From the NCBI GenBank assembly GCA_903880005.1, contig CAIRNV010000038.1, positions 1 through 55,359 of the forward strand: a stretch of 55,359 nt of DNA. Reading direction: 5' to 3'. The stretch comes from an uncultured Verrucomicrobiota bacterium (GTDB lineage Bacteria > Verrucomicrobiota > Verrucomicrobiia > Limisphaerales > UBA9464). Below are positions 24,324 through 31,507 of the stretch, in pieces. Position numbers and translations under genes: made by a program. The notes beneath the pieces were generated by a model. It was given only the letters and a program-made list of their open reading frames with translations. It was not told the origin of the DNA and made no database searches. Positions within the stretch are counted from its first letter, which is position 1; every line of letters starts with the position of its first letter.

Positions 24324-25178
24324 TCAAAGCAGATAAACAACGGGGAACAGGAAGATCCAGACGAGGTCAACGAAGTGCCAGAACAGCCCGGCAACCTCGA
24401 TCCGGTTCGTGAATTGCTCCGGGTTCTTCCTCCACATGGAGGCCCCCGGGAATGCGAAGTAGCCCAGCACCAGCGCCCCGCCCAGCACATGCAACCCGTG
24501 CAGTGCCGTCACGACGAAGTAGATGGCGAAGAACGTGTGGTTGCGAAGGATGAAGGCGTCCAGCTTCTGGATGTCCGAAACCTGCACCGTCATCTTCTTG
24601 TGCTCGTGCGCCGCGCCCTCGGCGTGCTTCTCGCCAGGCTTGGGCTTCGCGGGGTCGGCCGTGAAGGCGATTTCCTTCACCTGCTCCTTACCCAGCCGAT
24701 CCAGGTTGTAGATGGATCCAAAATCCCAGAAGCCCGCGTGCTTCCCGTTCACCTCGATGTGCCCGGTGTGCACCTGCCCGTCCTTGAGCCTCAGCTCATA
24801 GTGCGTGAACTTCTCGTTGTACTCGTAGGACTTGATGCCCAGGAAGCCGAAGGCGCAAGCCAAGGTGACCAGCATGTAGGCCCGGAACTTGCCAAACTGG
24901 TTCATCTTAAGCGCCGCCCACGCCAGCACCACGGTGACCGACGACGTGATCAGCACGGCGGTGTTGAAGGTCCCGATGGGGATGTTGAGCAAGCCGTGGG
25001 GCCATGCCCTCTCAACAAGGGGCCACTCGCCCTCCGGGGACGTGACCCGAAGCAGGATGTAGGACGAGAACAACGCCCCGAAGAGCATGATCTCGGATGC
25101 CAGGAAGAGCCAAATGCCCACCTTGGCGTTGTAAAGGCCCGTGTCCGGACGCGGCTTGTATGTGTAGGGGATTTCCAT
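24324..25178 (-). CDS. coxC: Cytochrome c oxidase subunit III
   Basis: This 284-residue subunit has about five membrane helices (18-44, 66-90, 98-116, 212-237 and 258-283). Family motifs are AKVGIWLFLASEIMLFGALF, HTFFAIYFVVTALHGLHVLG and VAGLFWHFVDLVWIFLFPVV. A hydrophilic insertion of roughly 88 residues (about 118-205) replaces the short loop usually found before the HTFF helix; it is rich in Lys, His and Glu and includes GEKHAEGAAHEHKK. The gene lies 30 bp after coxA and 8 bp before the subunit IV gene. Subunit III stabilises the catalytic core and oxygen delivery. Confidence 0.95.
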   Translation of the reverse strand: MEIPYTYKPRPDTGLYNAKVGIWLFLASEIMLFGALFSSYILLRVTSPEGEWPLVERAWPHGLLNIPIGTFNTAVLITSSVTVVLAWAALKMNQFGKFRAYMLVTLACAFGFLGIKSYEYNEKFTHYELRLKDGQVHTGHIEVNGKHAGFWDFGSIYNLDRLGKEQVKEIAFTADPAKPKPGEKHAEGAAHEHKKMTVQVSDIQKLDAFILRNHTFFAIYFVVTALHGLHVLGGALVLGYFAFPGASMWRKNPEQFTNRIEVAGLFWHFVDLVWIFLFPVVYLL

Positions 25179-25208
25179 GTTGGCAATGTTTCTCGACGTG
25201 TGCGTGCC

Positions 25209-27017
25209 TCAGGGCTTTTGGTCCTGGCTGATGTAGCCGCCCTGGGCGTTAGGGGCGCTGTACTCGTAGGGGCCCCGATAGACGACCGGCTCGCTGGCAA
25301 AATTGCCATGCGGCGGTGGCGTGGGCGTCGCCCAGTCGAGGGTGGTTGCGTTCCAAGGATTGTCTCCCTCGACCTTGCGCCCGCTGCGAATGCTCGCGAA
25401 GACGTTGATGATGAAGGGAATTTGGGCGACGGCCAGCAACGCCGCCGCATGCGTGATCGACGTGTTCAACTTCAGGGCGATGTCATCGGCGCCAAAATAG
25501 GTGGCACCGCCGTCCGACATGCGGCGGGACATGCCCCTCAGGCCTTGGATGAACATGGGCGCGAACACGAGGTTCATTCCCACGAGCGAGCCCCAGAAAT
25601 GAATCTTCCCAAGGACCTCGTTCATGTATCGACCCGTCATCTTCGGGTACCAGAAATAAATCCCCGCAAACAACGCGAAGATCGTGCCGGGCGCCACGAC
25701 GTAATGGAAGTGCCCGATGACGTAGTAGGAGTCATGCAGGTAGATGTCCGATGCGTTGAAACCCAAGGGAAGCCCCGTCAACCCGCCAATCCCGAACATC
25801 GGGAGGAACGACACGGCGAACAACATCGACGTGTTGAACCGTATGGACCCACCCCAAAGCGAGATGAACAAGGCGGTTAGGATGATGACGGACGGGATGG
25901 AGATCATCATCGTCGTCGTCTGGAAGAAGGTGGCCACCTTGGTCCCCATGCCCGTCAGGTACATGTGATGGGCCCAGACGATGAAGCTCAGGAAGCCGAT
26001 CGACATCGCCGCGTACACCATGGACTTGTAGCCCCACAACGGCTTGCGGGTGTTGTTGGCGATGATCTCGGACACGACGCCCATGGCGGGCAGGATCAAC
26101 ACGTAAACCTCAGGATGCCCAAGGAACCAAAACAAATGCTGCCACAGCAAGGGGCTGCCGCCGCCGCTGACGGGCAACTGCTGGCCGCTGACCACCAAAC
26201 CCGTCGGAAGGAAAAACGACGTGTGGAACAGGTTGTCCACGAGCTGCAAGATACCGGCCGCCTCCAGCGGCGGGAAGGCCAGCAACAGCAGGAATCCCGT
26301 GACGAACTGCGCCCAAACAAAGAAGGGCAGCCGCATCCATGTCATCCCGCGTGCGCGCAACTGGATGATCGTGGTGATGAAGTTGACGGCACCCAGCAAC
26401 GAGGACGTGATCAACAAGACCATGCCAATCAACCACATCGTCTGGCCATTAAATGGACGCGAGAACTCGGCGACCGTCGCCAGCGGGGAATAGGAGGTCC
26501 ATCCTGACTTCGCAGCGCCGCCGGGCACGAAGAACGAGGCAAGCATCAGGACTCCGCCCCAGAAGAAGACGTGATAGCTCGCCATGTTGAGCCGGGGAAA
26601 AGCCATGTCGGGCGCACCGATTTGCAGCGGCGTGACATAGTTTCCAAAGGCTCCGAAGGCCAAGGGCACGATCGCCAAGAACACCATGATGGTGCCGTGC
26701 ATCGCGCCAAAGGAGTTGTACAAGTCGGCGGATATGACGCCACCCTTGGCGGCCTCGCCAAGCAGGGCCTCGAGGAGGCCGCCGACCACAGGGATGGGCT
26801 TGCCAGGATAGGCCAACTGGAACCGCATGCACATCATCAACATGAACCCAAAGAACAGGAACAGCAGGGACGTGAGCCCATACTGGATCCCGATCATCTT
26901 GTGGTCCGTGCTGAAGATGTATTTTTGCCAGAAGCCAGGCTCGTGATGCTCGTGGTGATGCTCGTGCGCGGGGTGCGCATGGCCCGTTCCATGTTGTGTG
27001 CTCGTCGCGGTGCTCAT
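25209..27017 (-). CDS. coxA: Cytochrome c oxidase subunit I (A1 type)
   Basis: This 602-residue catalytic subunit carries the low-spin haem and the haem-copper oxygen-reducing centre across about 12 helices. Visible ligands are His in GAMHGTIM, His and the cross-linked Tyr in FLGHPEVYVLILP, the CuB pair in IVWAHHMY and the haem ligands in VIGHFHYVV. GHPEVY marks the A1 subfamily with its D-channel Glu. Residues 1-28 contain nine His (HAHPAHEHHHEHH). ATG 27017 is chosen because the family core starts soon after (FWQKYIFSTDHKMIG). It lies 44 bp after ctaB. The C-terminal 60 residues are a Pro/Tyr/Gly-rich extension. Confidence 0.97.
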   Translation of the reverse strand: MSTATSTQHGTGHAHPAHEHHHEHHEPGFWQKYIFSTDHKMIGIQYGLTSLLFLFFGFMLMMCMRFQLAYPGKPIPVVGGLLEALLGEAAKGGVISADLYNSFGAMHGTIMVFLAIVPLAFGAFGNYVTPLQIGAPDMAFPRLNMASYHVFFWGGVLMLASFFVPGGAAKSGWTSYSPLATVAEFSRPFNGQTMWLIGMVLLITSSLLGAVNFITTIIQLRARGMTWMRLPFFVWAQFVTGFLLLLAFPPLEAAGILQLVDNLFHTSFFLPTGLVVSGQQLPVSGGGSPLLWQHLFWFLGHPEVYVLILPAMGVVSEIIANNTRKPLWGYKSMVYAAMSIGFLSFIVWAHHMYLTGMGTKVATFFQTTTMMISIPSVIILTALFISLWGGSIRFNTSMLFAVSFLPMFGIGGLTGLPLGFNASDIYLHDSYYVIGHFHYVVAPGTIFALFAGIYFWYPKMTGRYMNEVLGKIHFWGSLVGMNLVFAPMFIQGLRGMSRRMSDGGATYFGADDIALKLNTSITHAAALLAVAQIPFIINVFASIRSGRKVEGDNPWNATTLDWATPTPPPHGNFASEPVVYRGPYEYSAPNAQGGYISQDQKP

Positions 27018-27061
27018 GAGAAAAGGTGGTTCTTCTCGGACTGGAAAAGGTGTCGATGGAC

Positions 27062-28057
27062 CTATTGCCGCAGGGCCTCCGCCTGCTGCGTCGCCGTGGC
27101 GGCGGCGCCCGGGCGCGAAGCCAGCACCCGCTGGACCGTGCCCATGGGCGTCCGGTCGGCGACCAAGACGCTTAGCAAAACCGGCAGATAAACGATGCTG
27201 ACTAGGAAGAGCCGCCGGGCAGACTCCCTTGTCAGGCGTGCGGCGAAGACCACCGCACAAGCCAGGAATGCAACGCCCAGCACCAAGGCGACGCCCGCAT
27301 ACCAGCGGCCCGAAAGGCCCAGAGCAACGGGCGCGAGGCTAAATGCCATCAGGGCCACCGTGTGCCGCACCGCCGTCACGCCCGTCCGTCGTCCCCCGGG
27401 ATCGACCACGGGCAGCATCCGGAATCCCCCGCGGGCGTAGTCATCCCGGTACATCCACGCGATGGCCATGAAATGGGGGAGCTGCCAGAAGAAGAGAATC
27501 GTGAACAACGCCCACCCGCCCGCCCCCAGTTCGCCGGTGGCGGCCGTCCAACCCATCAAAGGCGGCAACGCACCCGGGACGGCGCCCACCAAGGTGTTCA
27601 ACGTGGTGATGCGCTTCAGGGGCGTGTACACGAACAAATAGCTGCCCAGCGTGAGCGTCCCCAGCAAGCCCGTGAGGGGATTCACCCGAAACGTGAGCCA
27701 GAGCATCCCAATGATCGAAAGGGCGACCCCAACTTGAAGCGCAGTCCCCGGTGCAATTCGCCCACTGGGCAGCGGCCGGGTCCGGGTCCGCGTCATCAGG
27801 GCATCCGCATCCCGCTCGATGTATTGGTTGAGCGCCGCAGCGCCCGACGCCAGCATCGCCGTCGCGACCAGCGTTTCCCAAAACAGGAGGCCGCCCATGC
27901 CTTCCCGGGCCCCAAAGTAAAATCCCAAGGTCGTCGTGAGCACGACCAAGGCCGTCAATCGAGCCTTGAACAGCTCCGACCACACGGCCGCAACCGAACC
28001 GTTCGCCGGGGCTGCGGCGACGTCTTGCATGGCTTCAGTGGTGGACCGAGACGACAT
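27062..28057 (-). CDS. ctaB: Protohaem IX farnesyltransferase (haem O synthase)
   Basis: This 331-residue UbiA-family enzyme attaches farnesyl to protohaem to make haem O. The Asp-rich prenyl-diphosphate site is seen in NQYIERDADALMTRTRTRPL and a second conserved region in WMYRDDYARGGFRMLPV. Eight to nine helices are evident. It starts 10 bp after ctaA and precedes coxA by 44 bp, so cofactor synthesis and oxidase subunits would be co-transcribed. The C-terminus after residue 310 is an Ala/Gln-rich tail. Confidence 0.95.
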   Translation of the reverse strand: MSSRSTTEAMQDVAAAPANGSVAAVWSELFKARLTALVVLTTTLGFYFGAREGMGGLLFWETLVATAMLASGAAALNQYIERDADALMTRTRTRPLPSGRIAPGTALQVGVALSIIGMLWLTFRVNPLTGLLGTLTLGSYLFVYTPLKRITTLNTLVGAVPGALPPLMGWTAATGELGAGGWALFTILFFWQLPHFMAIAWMYRDDYARGGFRMLPVVDPGGRRTGVTAVRHTVALMAFSLAPVALGLSGRWYAGVALVLGVAFLACAVVFAARLTRESARRLFLVSIVYLPVLLSVLVADRTPMGTVQRVLASRPGAAATATQQAEALRQ

Positions 28058-28067
28058 GGAGGGAAAA

Positions 28068-29177
28068 TCAAGCAGGCCGCCCGACGGCGACCGTGGCGCA
28101 AGGTTTTATGAAGGCATCGGTCGCGCCGCAAGGACCGAATGCCATCCGAACTGGCCGTTCGCCCAAGAGCCGCATCGTGGCCAGCGCCACGCCGACGGCG
28201 AGGATCGACGCCCCCACGGCCACGTGGGCCGTGGCCAGGTCCGCAGCCTTGTTGGTCCACACGGTGGCGGCACCCAGCGCGAACTGCACCGCGAAGAGCC
28301 CGGTCCATGCGCGCACCGCGAGCCGGCTGCCGCGACCGAGCCGTGCCGCCCTGCGCCACGTCCACGCCGCGCCCGCGACCAGCACCACCGCCACGAAGCG
28401 ATGGACCATGTGAAGATGAACTTGAAAAGCGGTCACCGGCGCGTCGTCCACGACCCCGGTGCGGCGCTGGTTAATGGCGGCCAGCGTGGCGCTGTCGGTG
28501 GATGGGTAGAGCCGGCCGTAGGCTAGGGGGAAGTCCGGCACGGCAAGACCCGCGTGTTGGTGACGCATCGACGCGGCCACCGTCAACTGGACGAACACCA
28601 GCCCCGCCATGCACGCGAGCGAGGCCCCCATTCGAGGCTCGACCCCGCCTCTAGGCTCGCTCGCCTCTCGGGTTGCCAGCCATTCGTTGAACGTCGCGCT
28701 TGTTCCCAAGACCAACGTCGCAAGCAAGGAAAGGAACACCTGCGCGGTCGTCGCGTGCAACACGCCGAAGAAAATGGACCCGGGAATGCCCATGACATCG
28801 ACGGCATTTAGCACCACGCGTTTCCCGCCGAGGACGCCTTGCACGACGACCAACCCCAGGGCCAGCCAACCCAACGCCCGAACCCATCGGCGGGCGGCAC
28901 CCCATTGGAGCCCGACGGCCAGCACGATGGTCCACAACCCCAAGAGACTCGCGACCAAGCGGTGGACATGCTCGTGAAAAATCCCGCCAGTCCACTGGCT
29001 GATCGGGAAGAAGAACATGTTGTAGCCGTACGTCGTCGGCCAATCGGGCACGGCCATCCCGACTCCCTTGGAGGTGACTAGTCCTCCAATGCTCACCACC
29101 AGCAACGCCCACGCAAAGGTGAACCAGGCCCAGTAATGGACCCAGCGCACCGAAAGGGGTTGCCAACGAGGATTCAT
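28068..29177 (-). CDS. ctaA: Haem A synthase (COX15/CtaA)
   Basis: This 369-residue membrane enzyme oxidises the C8 methyl group of haem O to give haem A. Eight helices form two related halves. Haem-ligand His residues appear in FHEHVHRLVAS (first half), VLHATTAQVFLSL, VHLHMVHRFVAV and LATAHVAVGA. WPTTYGYNMFFFPISQWTGG is typical of COX15-type members. ATG 29177 removes an unlikely Arg/Ser-rich N-terminus seen in the longer frame. It is the first gene of the compact oxidase run, with 204 bp between it and the cupredoxin gene. Confidence 0.95.
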   Translation of the reverse strand: MNPRWQPLSVRWVHYWAWFTFAWALLVVSIGGLVTSKGVGMAVPDWPTTYGYNMFFFPISQWTGGIFHEHVHRLVASLLGLWTIVLAVGLQWGAARRWVRALGWLALGLVVVQGVLGGKRVVLNAVDVMGIPGSIFFGVLHATTAQVFLSLLATLVLGTSATFNEWLATREASEPRGGVEPRMGASLACMAGLVFVQLTVAASMRHQHAGLAVPDFPLAYGRLYPSTDSATLAAINQRRTGVVDDAPVTAFQVHLHMVHRFVAVVLVAGAAWTWRRAARLGRGSRLAVRAWTGLFAVQFALGAATVWTNKAADLATAHVAVGASILAVGVALATMRLLGERPVRMAFGPCGATDAFIKPCATVAVGRPA

Positions 29178-29381
29178 GCGATGTGAGCAAAACCGGCGTG
29201 GAAAGATCGAACGGTGGCGGAGGCGCGGACGGGATGTCGTATTGCAAAAAAACGAGCTTTCCTCCCAACGAACAAAATCGTCGCCTGAACTATTGGCCCC
29301 GCCTTGGCTTGATGCAGCGCCTCGGGTCAAGGCCGTCGCGAACCCATGTTCACGACGGCCCCGGCCTGAGGCCCGGTGAGG

Positions 29382-30080
29382 TTACTTGACCTCGAGGGTC
29401 GCGGCGACGGTCGCGCCGGAATCCTTGACCTCGACCTCTTGGATGACCTCGCCGGCCTTCAAGTGCTTGAAGGCCAGGGAATACTTGCCCGCCGGCAAGC
29501 CCTTGAGGGTGAACTTGCCGTCCTTGTCGGTCACGGCGAAGTACGGGTTCGAGACGACGCCGATGTAGCCGAACATCCAAGGGTGGACGTTGCATTGGAG
29601 CTTCACGAAGACCTCCTGGTTCGGGAACGTCTTGTCCACGGGCTTGGCGCCCGCGCCTTGGGCGAAATTGAAGGTCGTGTTGCCGGCCTCCGACTTCATG
29701 AAGTTGACGTTGTGGAGGAACGCGTCGCTGTTGCGAATCTCGACGGCCTGTCCGGTCTGGGCGCCCGTCACGTAGGGCTCGTACAAGCACGCGACCTGGT
29801 CGATGACGGGCTTGGTGGCGGGAACGTCGAACTTCTTGCCGTCCAGACCCGCCTTCACATAGACGAACACGTTGCCGAGCCCGCTGCCGGAGCCCACGAC
29901 GTAGTGGCGGGTGGTGACGGTGCCCTTGGCGGCCTTGCCGCAGTTCACGTCGGCCATCAACGGGGCGATGGGCTTCTCGGGGGGCGGCGTGCCCTTGAGG
30001 GTGACGGTGCCGGTGACGTCGCCTGCGAACAGAGTCGTCGCCCCGGCGGCAAGGGCGGCGATGGAGGTGAATTGCTTCAT
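29382..30080 (-). CDS. Exported cupredoxin-like protein with regulatory-like beta domain
   Basis: This 232-residue exported protein has a signal peptide (about 1-19, MKQFTSIAALAAGATTLFA). A cupredoxin-like domain follows, with early His in SDAFLHNVNF and the type-1 copper loop LQCNVHPWM giving Cys, His and Met ligands. The C-terminal part (about 178-232, GKFTLKGLPAGKYSLAFKHL) resembles carboxypeptidase-regulatory beta domains. A second Cys pair (DVNCGKAAKG and VACLYEPYV) could form a disulfide. Placed just upstream of ctaA, it could donate electrons to the oxidase, since coxB has no haem c. A perfect TGTGA-N6-TCACA site lies 72 bp upstream. Confidence 0.85.
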   Translation of the reverse strand: MKQFTSIAALAAGATTLFAGDVTGTVTLKGTPPPEKPIAPLMADVNCGKAAKGTVTTRHYVVGSGSGLGNVFVYVKAGLDGKKFDVPATKPVIDQVACLYEPYVTGAQTGQAVEIRNSDAFLHNVNFMKSEAGNTTFNFAQGAGAKPVDKTFPNQEVFVKLQCNVHPWMFGYIGVVSNPYFAVTDKDGKFTLKGLPAGKYSLAFKHLKAGEVIQEVEVKDSGATVAATLEVK

Positions 30081-30263
30081 GGAATCAGTCTTTCAACTTC
30101 TTGCGAAACGCGTCGCACGCTACAAACGGGTTTTTTGCCCGGCAAGCGTCGTGTGAAAAATTTCACAAGCGCCGGTTGGACGGCCGTCACAGCCCACGAC
30201 ATTCAACCCCAATCCCCGAATCGCGCCGCCCTCTCCCGATGCGTCCGGGTCTCCCGACCGGCC
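30081..30263. other. Intergenic region upstream of cupredoxin gene
   Basis: Together with repeat copy 2, this makes a 358-bp stretch without a gene. It holds the CRP-like palindrome at 30152-30167. On the minus strand a weak promoter candidate, TTGCCG (30145-30140) and TAGCGT (30122-30117) spaced 17 bp, lies between the palindrome and the gene. The remaining segment next to the repeat shows no recognisable feature. Confidence 0.5.
30152..30167 (-). promoter_or_regulatory. CRP/FNR-type operator candidate
   Basis: TGTGAAAAATTTCACA is a perfect match to the CRP-family consensus TGTGA-N6-TCACA. It is centred about 80 bp upstream of the cupredoxin start at 30080 and about 50 bp upstream of the start point expected from the weak promoter candidate. 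A CRP/FNR-family activator responding to carbon or oxygen status would make sense for a respiratory operon. The binding protein is not in this window. Confidence 0.55.
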
Positions 30264-30434
30264 TCAGCCAGAACGATTCAGTTGGGTCGGTCGTGCTTGC
30301 TCGATCTGCTTCCGCAAATCCTTCGTCCTTCGCTCGTTACGGGCCTCGTACCGGCCCGCGCCGCGCTCACTCCTCGGCTTGCGCAAGCATCTGCTTCGCA
30401 ATCCCTTCCCTCCCAACTCCATCGTTCCGGCTCA
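30264..30434 (+). repeat. 165-bp TIR repeat, full copy 2
   Basis: The core is 30267-30431, flanked by the perfect 3-bp direct repeat TCA on both sides (30264-30266 and 30432-30434). The arms are the least matched of the four copies: GCCAGAACGATTCAGTTGG on the left against GCCGGAACGATGGAGTTGG read from the right. It lies 4 bp beyond the stop of the minus-strand kinase gene. Confidence 0.9.
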
Positions 30435-30438
30435 GCTG

Positions 30439-31263
30439 TCACCCCACGTACAACGCCTGCCGCACCTCATGGACCAGCACCGACGTCACCGGATACCGCC
30501 GATCCGGATCCCGCTCGAGGCACCGCAGGATGATCCGTTCCAGCGCCGCCGGGATATCCGGGTTGATGGACCGCGGGGGTGCAAACTCCGCACGCTCCAA
30601 CTGGCGCCGCAGGATGGCGTCGGGCGTCTCCCCCGGGAACGGCTTGCGGAAGGTCAGCAATTCGTAGGCGGTCACGCCATAGGCCCAGATGTCGGCTCGT
30701 TGGTCCACGGGTTGCCGGAGAAGTTGCTCGGGTGCCATGTAGTGGGGCGTGCCGGGGTTCTTGTCGAGCTTGCGGGGAGGCTTGGGAATGGGCTGCGCAA
30801 GGTCGAAGTCAATCAGGCGGATGGAACCATTCCGGGTCATCACCACGTTCTCCGGCTTGAAGTCGAGGTGCATGAAGCCGTGGTCGTGGAGGTGCTCGAG
30901 GGCCTCGGCGAGGTCGATGAGCACCTGGGCGACGTTCTCGGCGAGCACGGGGTCGTTGGCGGCCATGCGCAACTTGAGGTTCTCGCCCTCGACGTACTCC
31001 ATGACCAGGGCGAGCTCGCCGCCGATCTTGCCGTGCTCCACGTACCCGATGATCGACGGATGCGGAGGAATGGAGTGGAGGACCTCGGCCCCGACCAAGA
31101 ACCGCTTGCGCTCGGTGAAGTTAAGCAACCGGTTGTCCAGCATCAGCCGCACGGCGTACGAGGTGCCCGCCTCGTCCGTCGCCAGCCATATCTCCGACAC
31201 GCCACCCGCGTTGACGCGTTCGTGAAGCGTGTATGGACCCAACCGTGCACCTGGTTCTGCCAT
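30439..31263 (-). CDS. Atypical serine/threonine protein kinase
   Basis: This 274-residue protein is a single eukaryote-like kinase domain with no membrane segment. The fold is clear: GGELALVMEYVEGENLKLRM hinge, HGFMHLDFKPENVVM catalytic loop, GTPHYMAPEQLL and ADIWAYGVTAYELLTFRKPF. Three key sites differ: the ATP-binding VAIK lysine is Arg39 (YAVRLM), HRD is HLD (132-134) and DFG is DFD (152-154). The glycine loop (NAGGVSEIW) is also weak. Asp134, Lys136, Asn139 and Asp152 remain. It may be a weak or atypical kinase or a pseudokinase scaffold. ATG 31263 begins a normal kinase N-terminus. It is divergent from the LeuC-like gene. Confidence 0.88.
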   Translation of the reverse strand: MAEPGARLGPYTLHERVNAGGVSEIWLATDEAGTSYAVRLMLDNRLLNFTERKRFLVGAEVLHSIPPHPSIIGYVEHGKIGGELALVMEYVEGENLKLRMAANDPVLAENVAQVLIDLAEALEHLHDHGFMHLDFKPENVVMTRNGSIRLIDFDLAQPIPKPPRKLDKNPGTPHYMAPEQLLRQPVDQRADIWAYGVTAYELLTFRKPFPGETPDAILRRQLERAEFAPPRSINPDIPAALERIILRCLERDPDRRYPVTSVLVHEVRQALYVG

Positions 31264-31345
31264 GAAGATCCGCGCTTGCGGACGGGCTTGCCTAGCAAAC
31301 GTCACGCCATGCGGCAAACGACTTCCCGAGTTGGAGCCCTTGCAG

Positions 31346-31375
31346 GGTGGATCCCGAGGTTGTGGTGGATCCCGA
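31346..31375. promoter_or_regulatory. 12-bp direct repeats between divergent genes
   Basis: GGTGGATCCCGA occurs twice, at 31346-31357 and 31364-31375, with start points 18 bp apart. The pair lies between the divergent kinase and LeuC-like genes, about 85-160 bp from either start. Tandem sites could bind a regulator in adjacent turns. No other evidence supports this. Confidence 0.25.
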
Positions 31376-31507
31376 AAACGCCGCGGTTCGCCCAACGCTG
31401 GGCTCGCGCCTTTCCCCGGCCGCCACCCCATGCCCCCGTCCTGCGGTACCGGTGGTCTCTTGCGTCGTGGATTGCAGGCCGGGGGACATCATGGATAGGG
31501 TCGTCCC

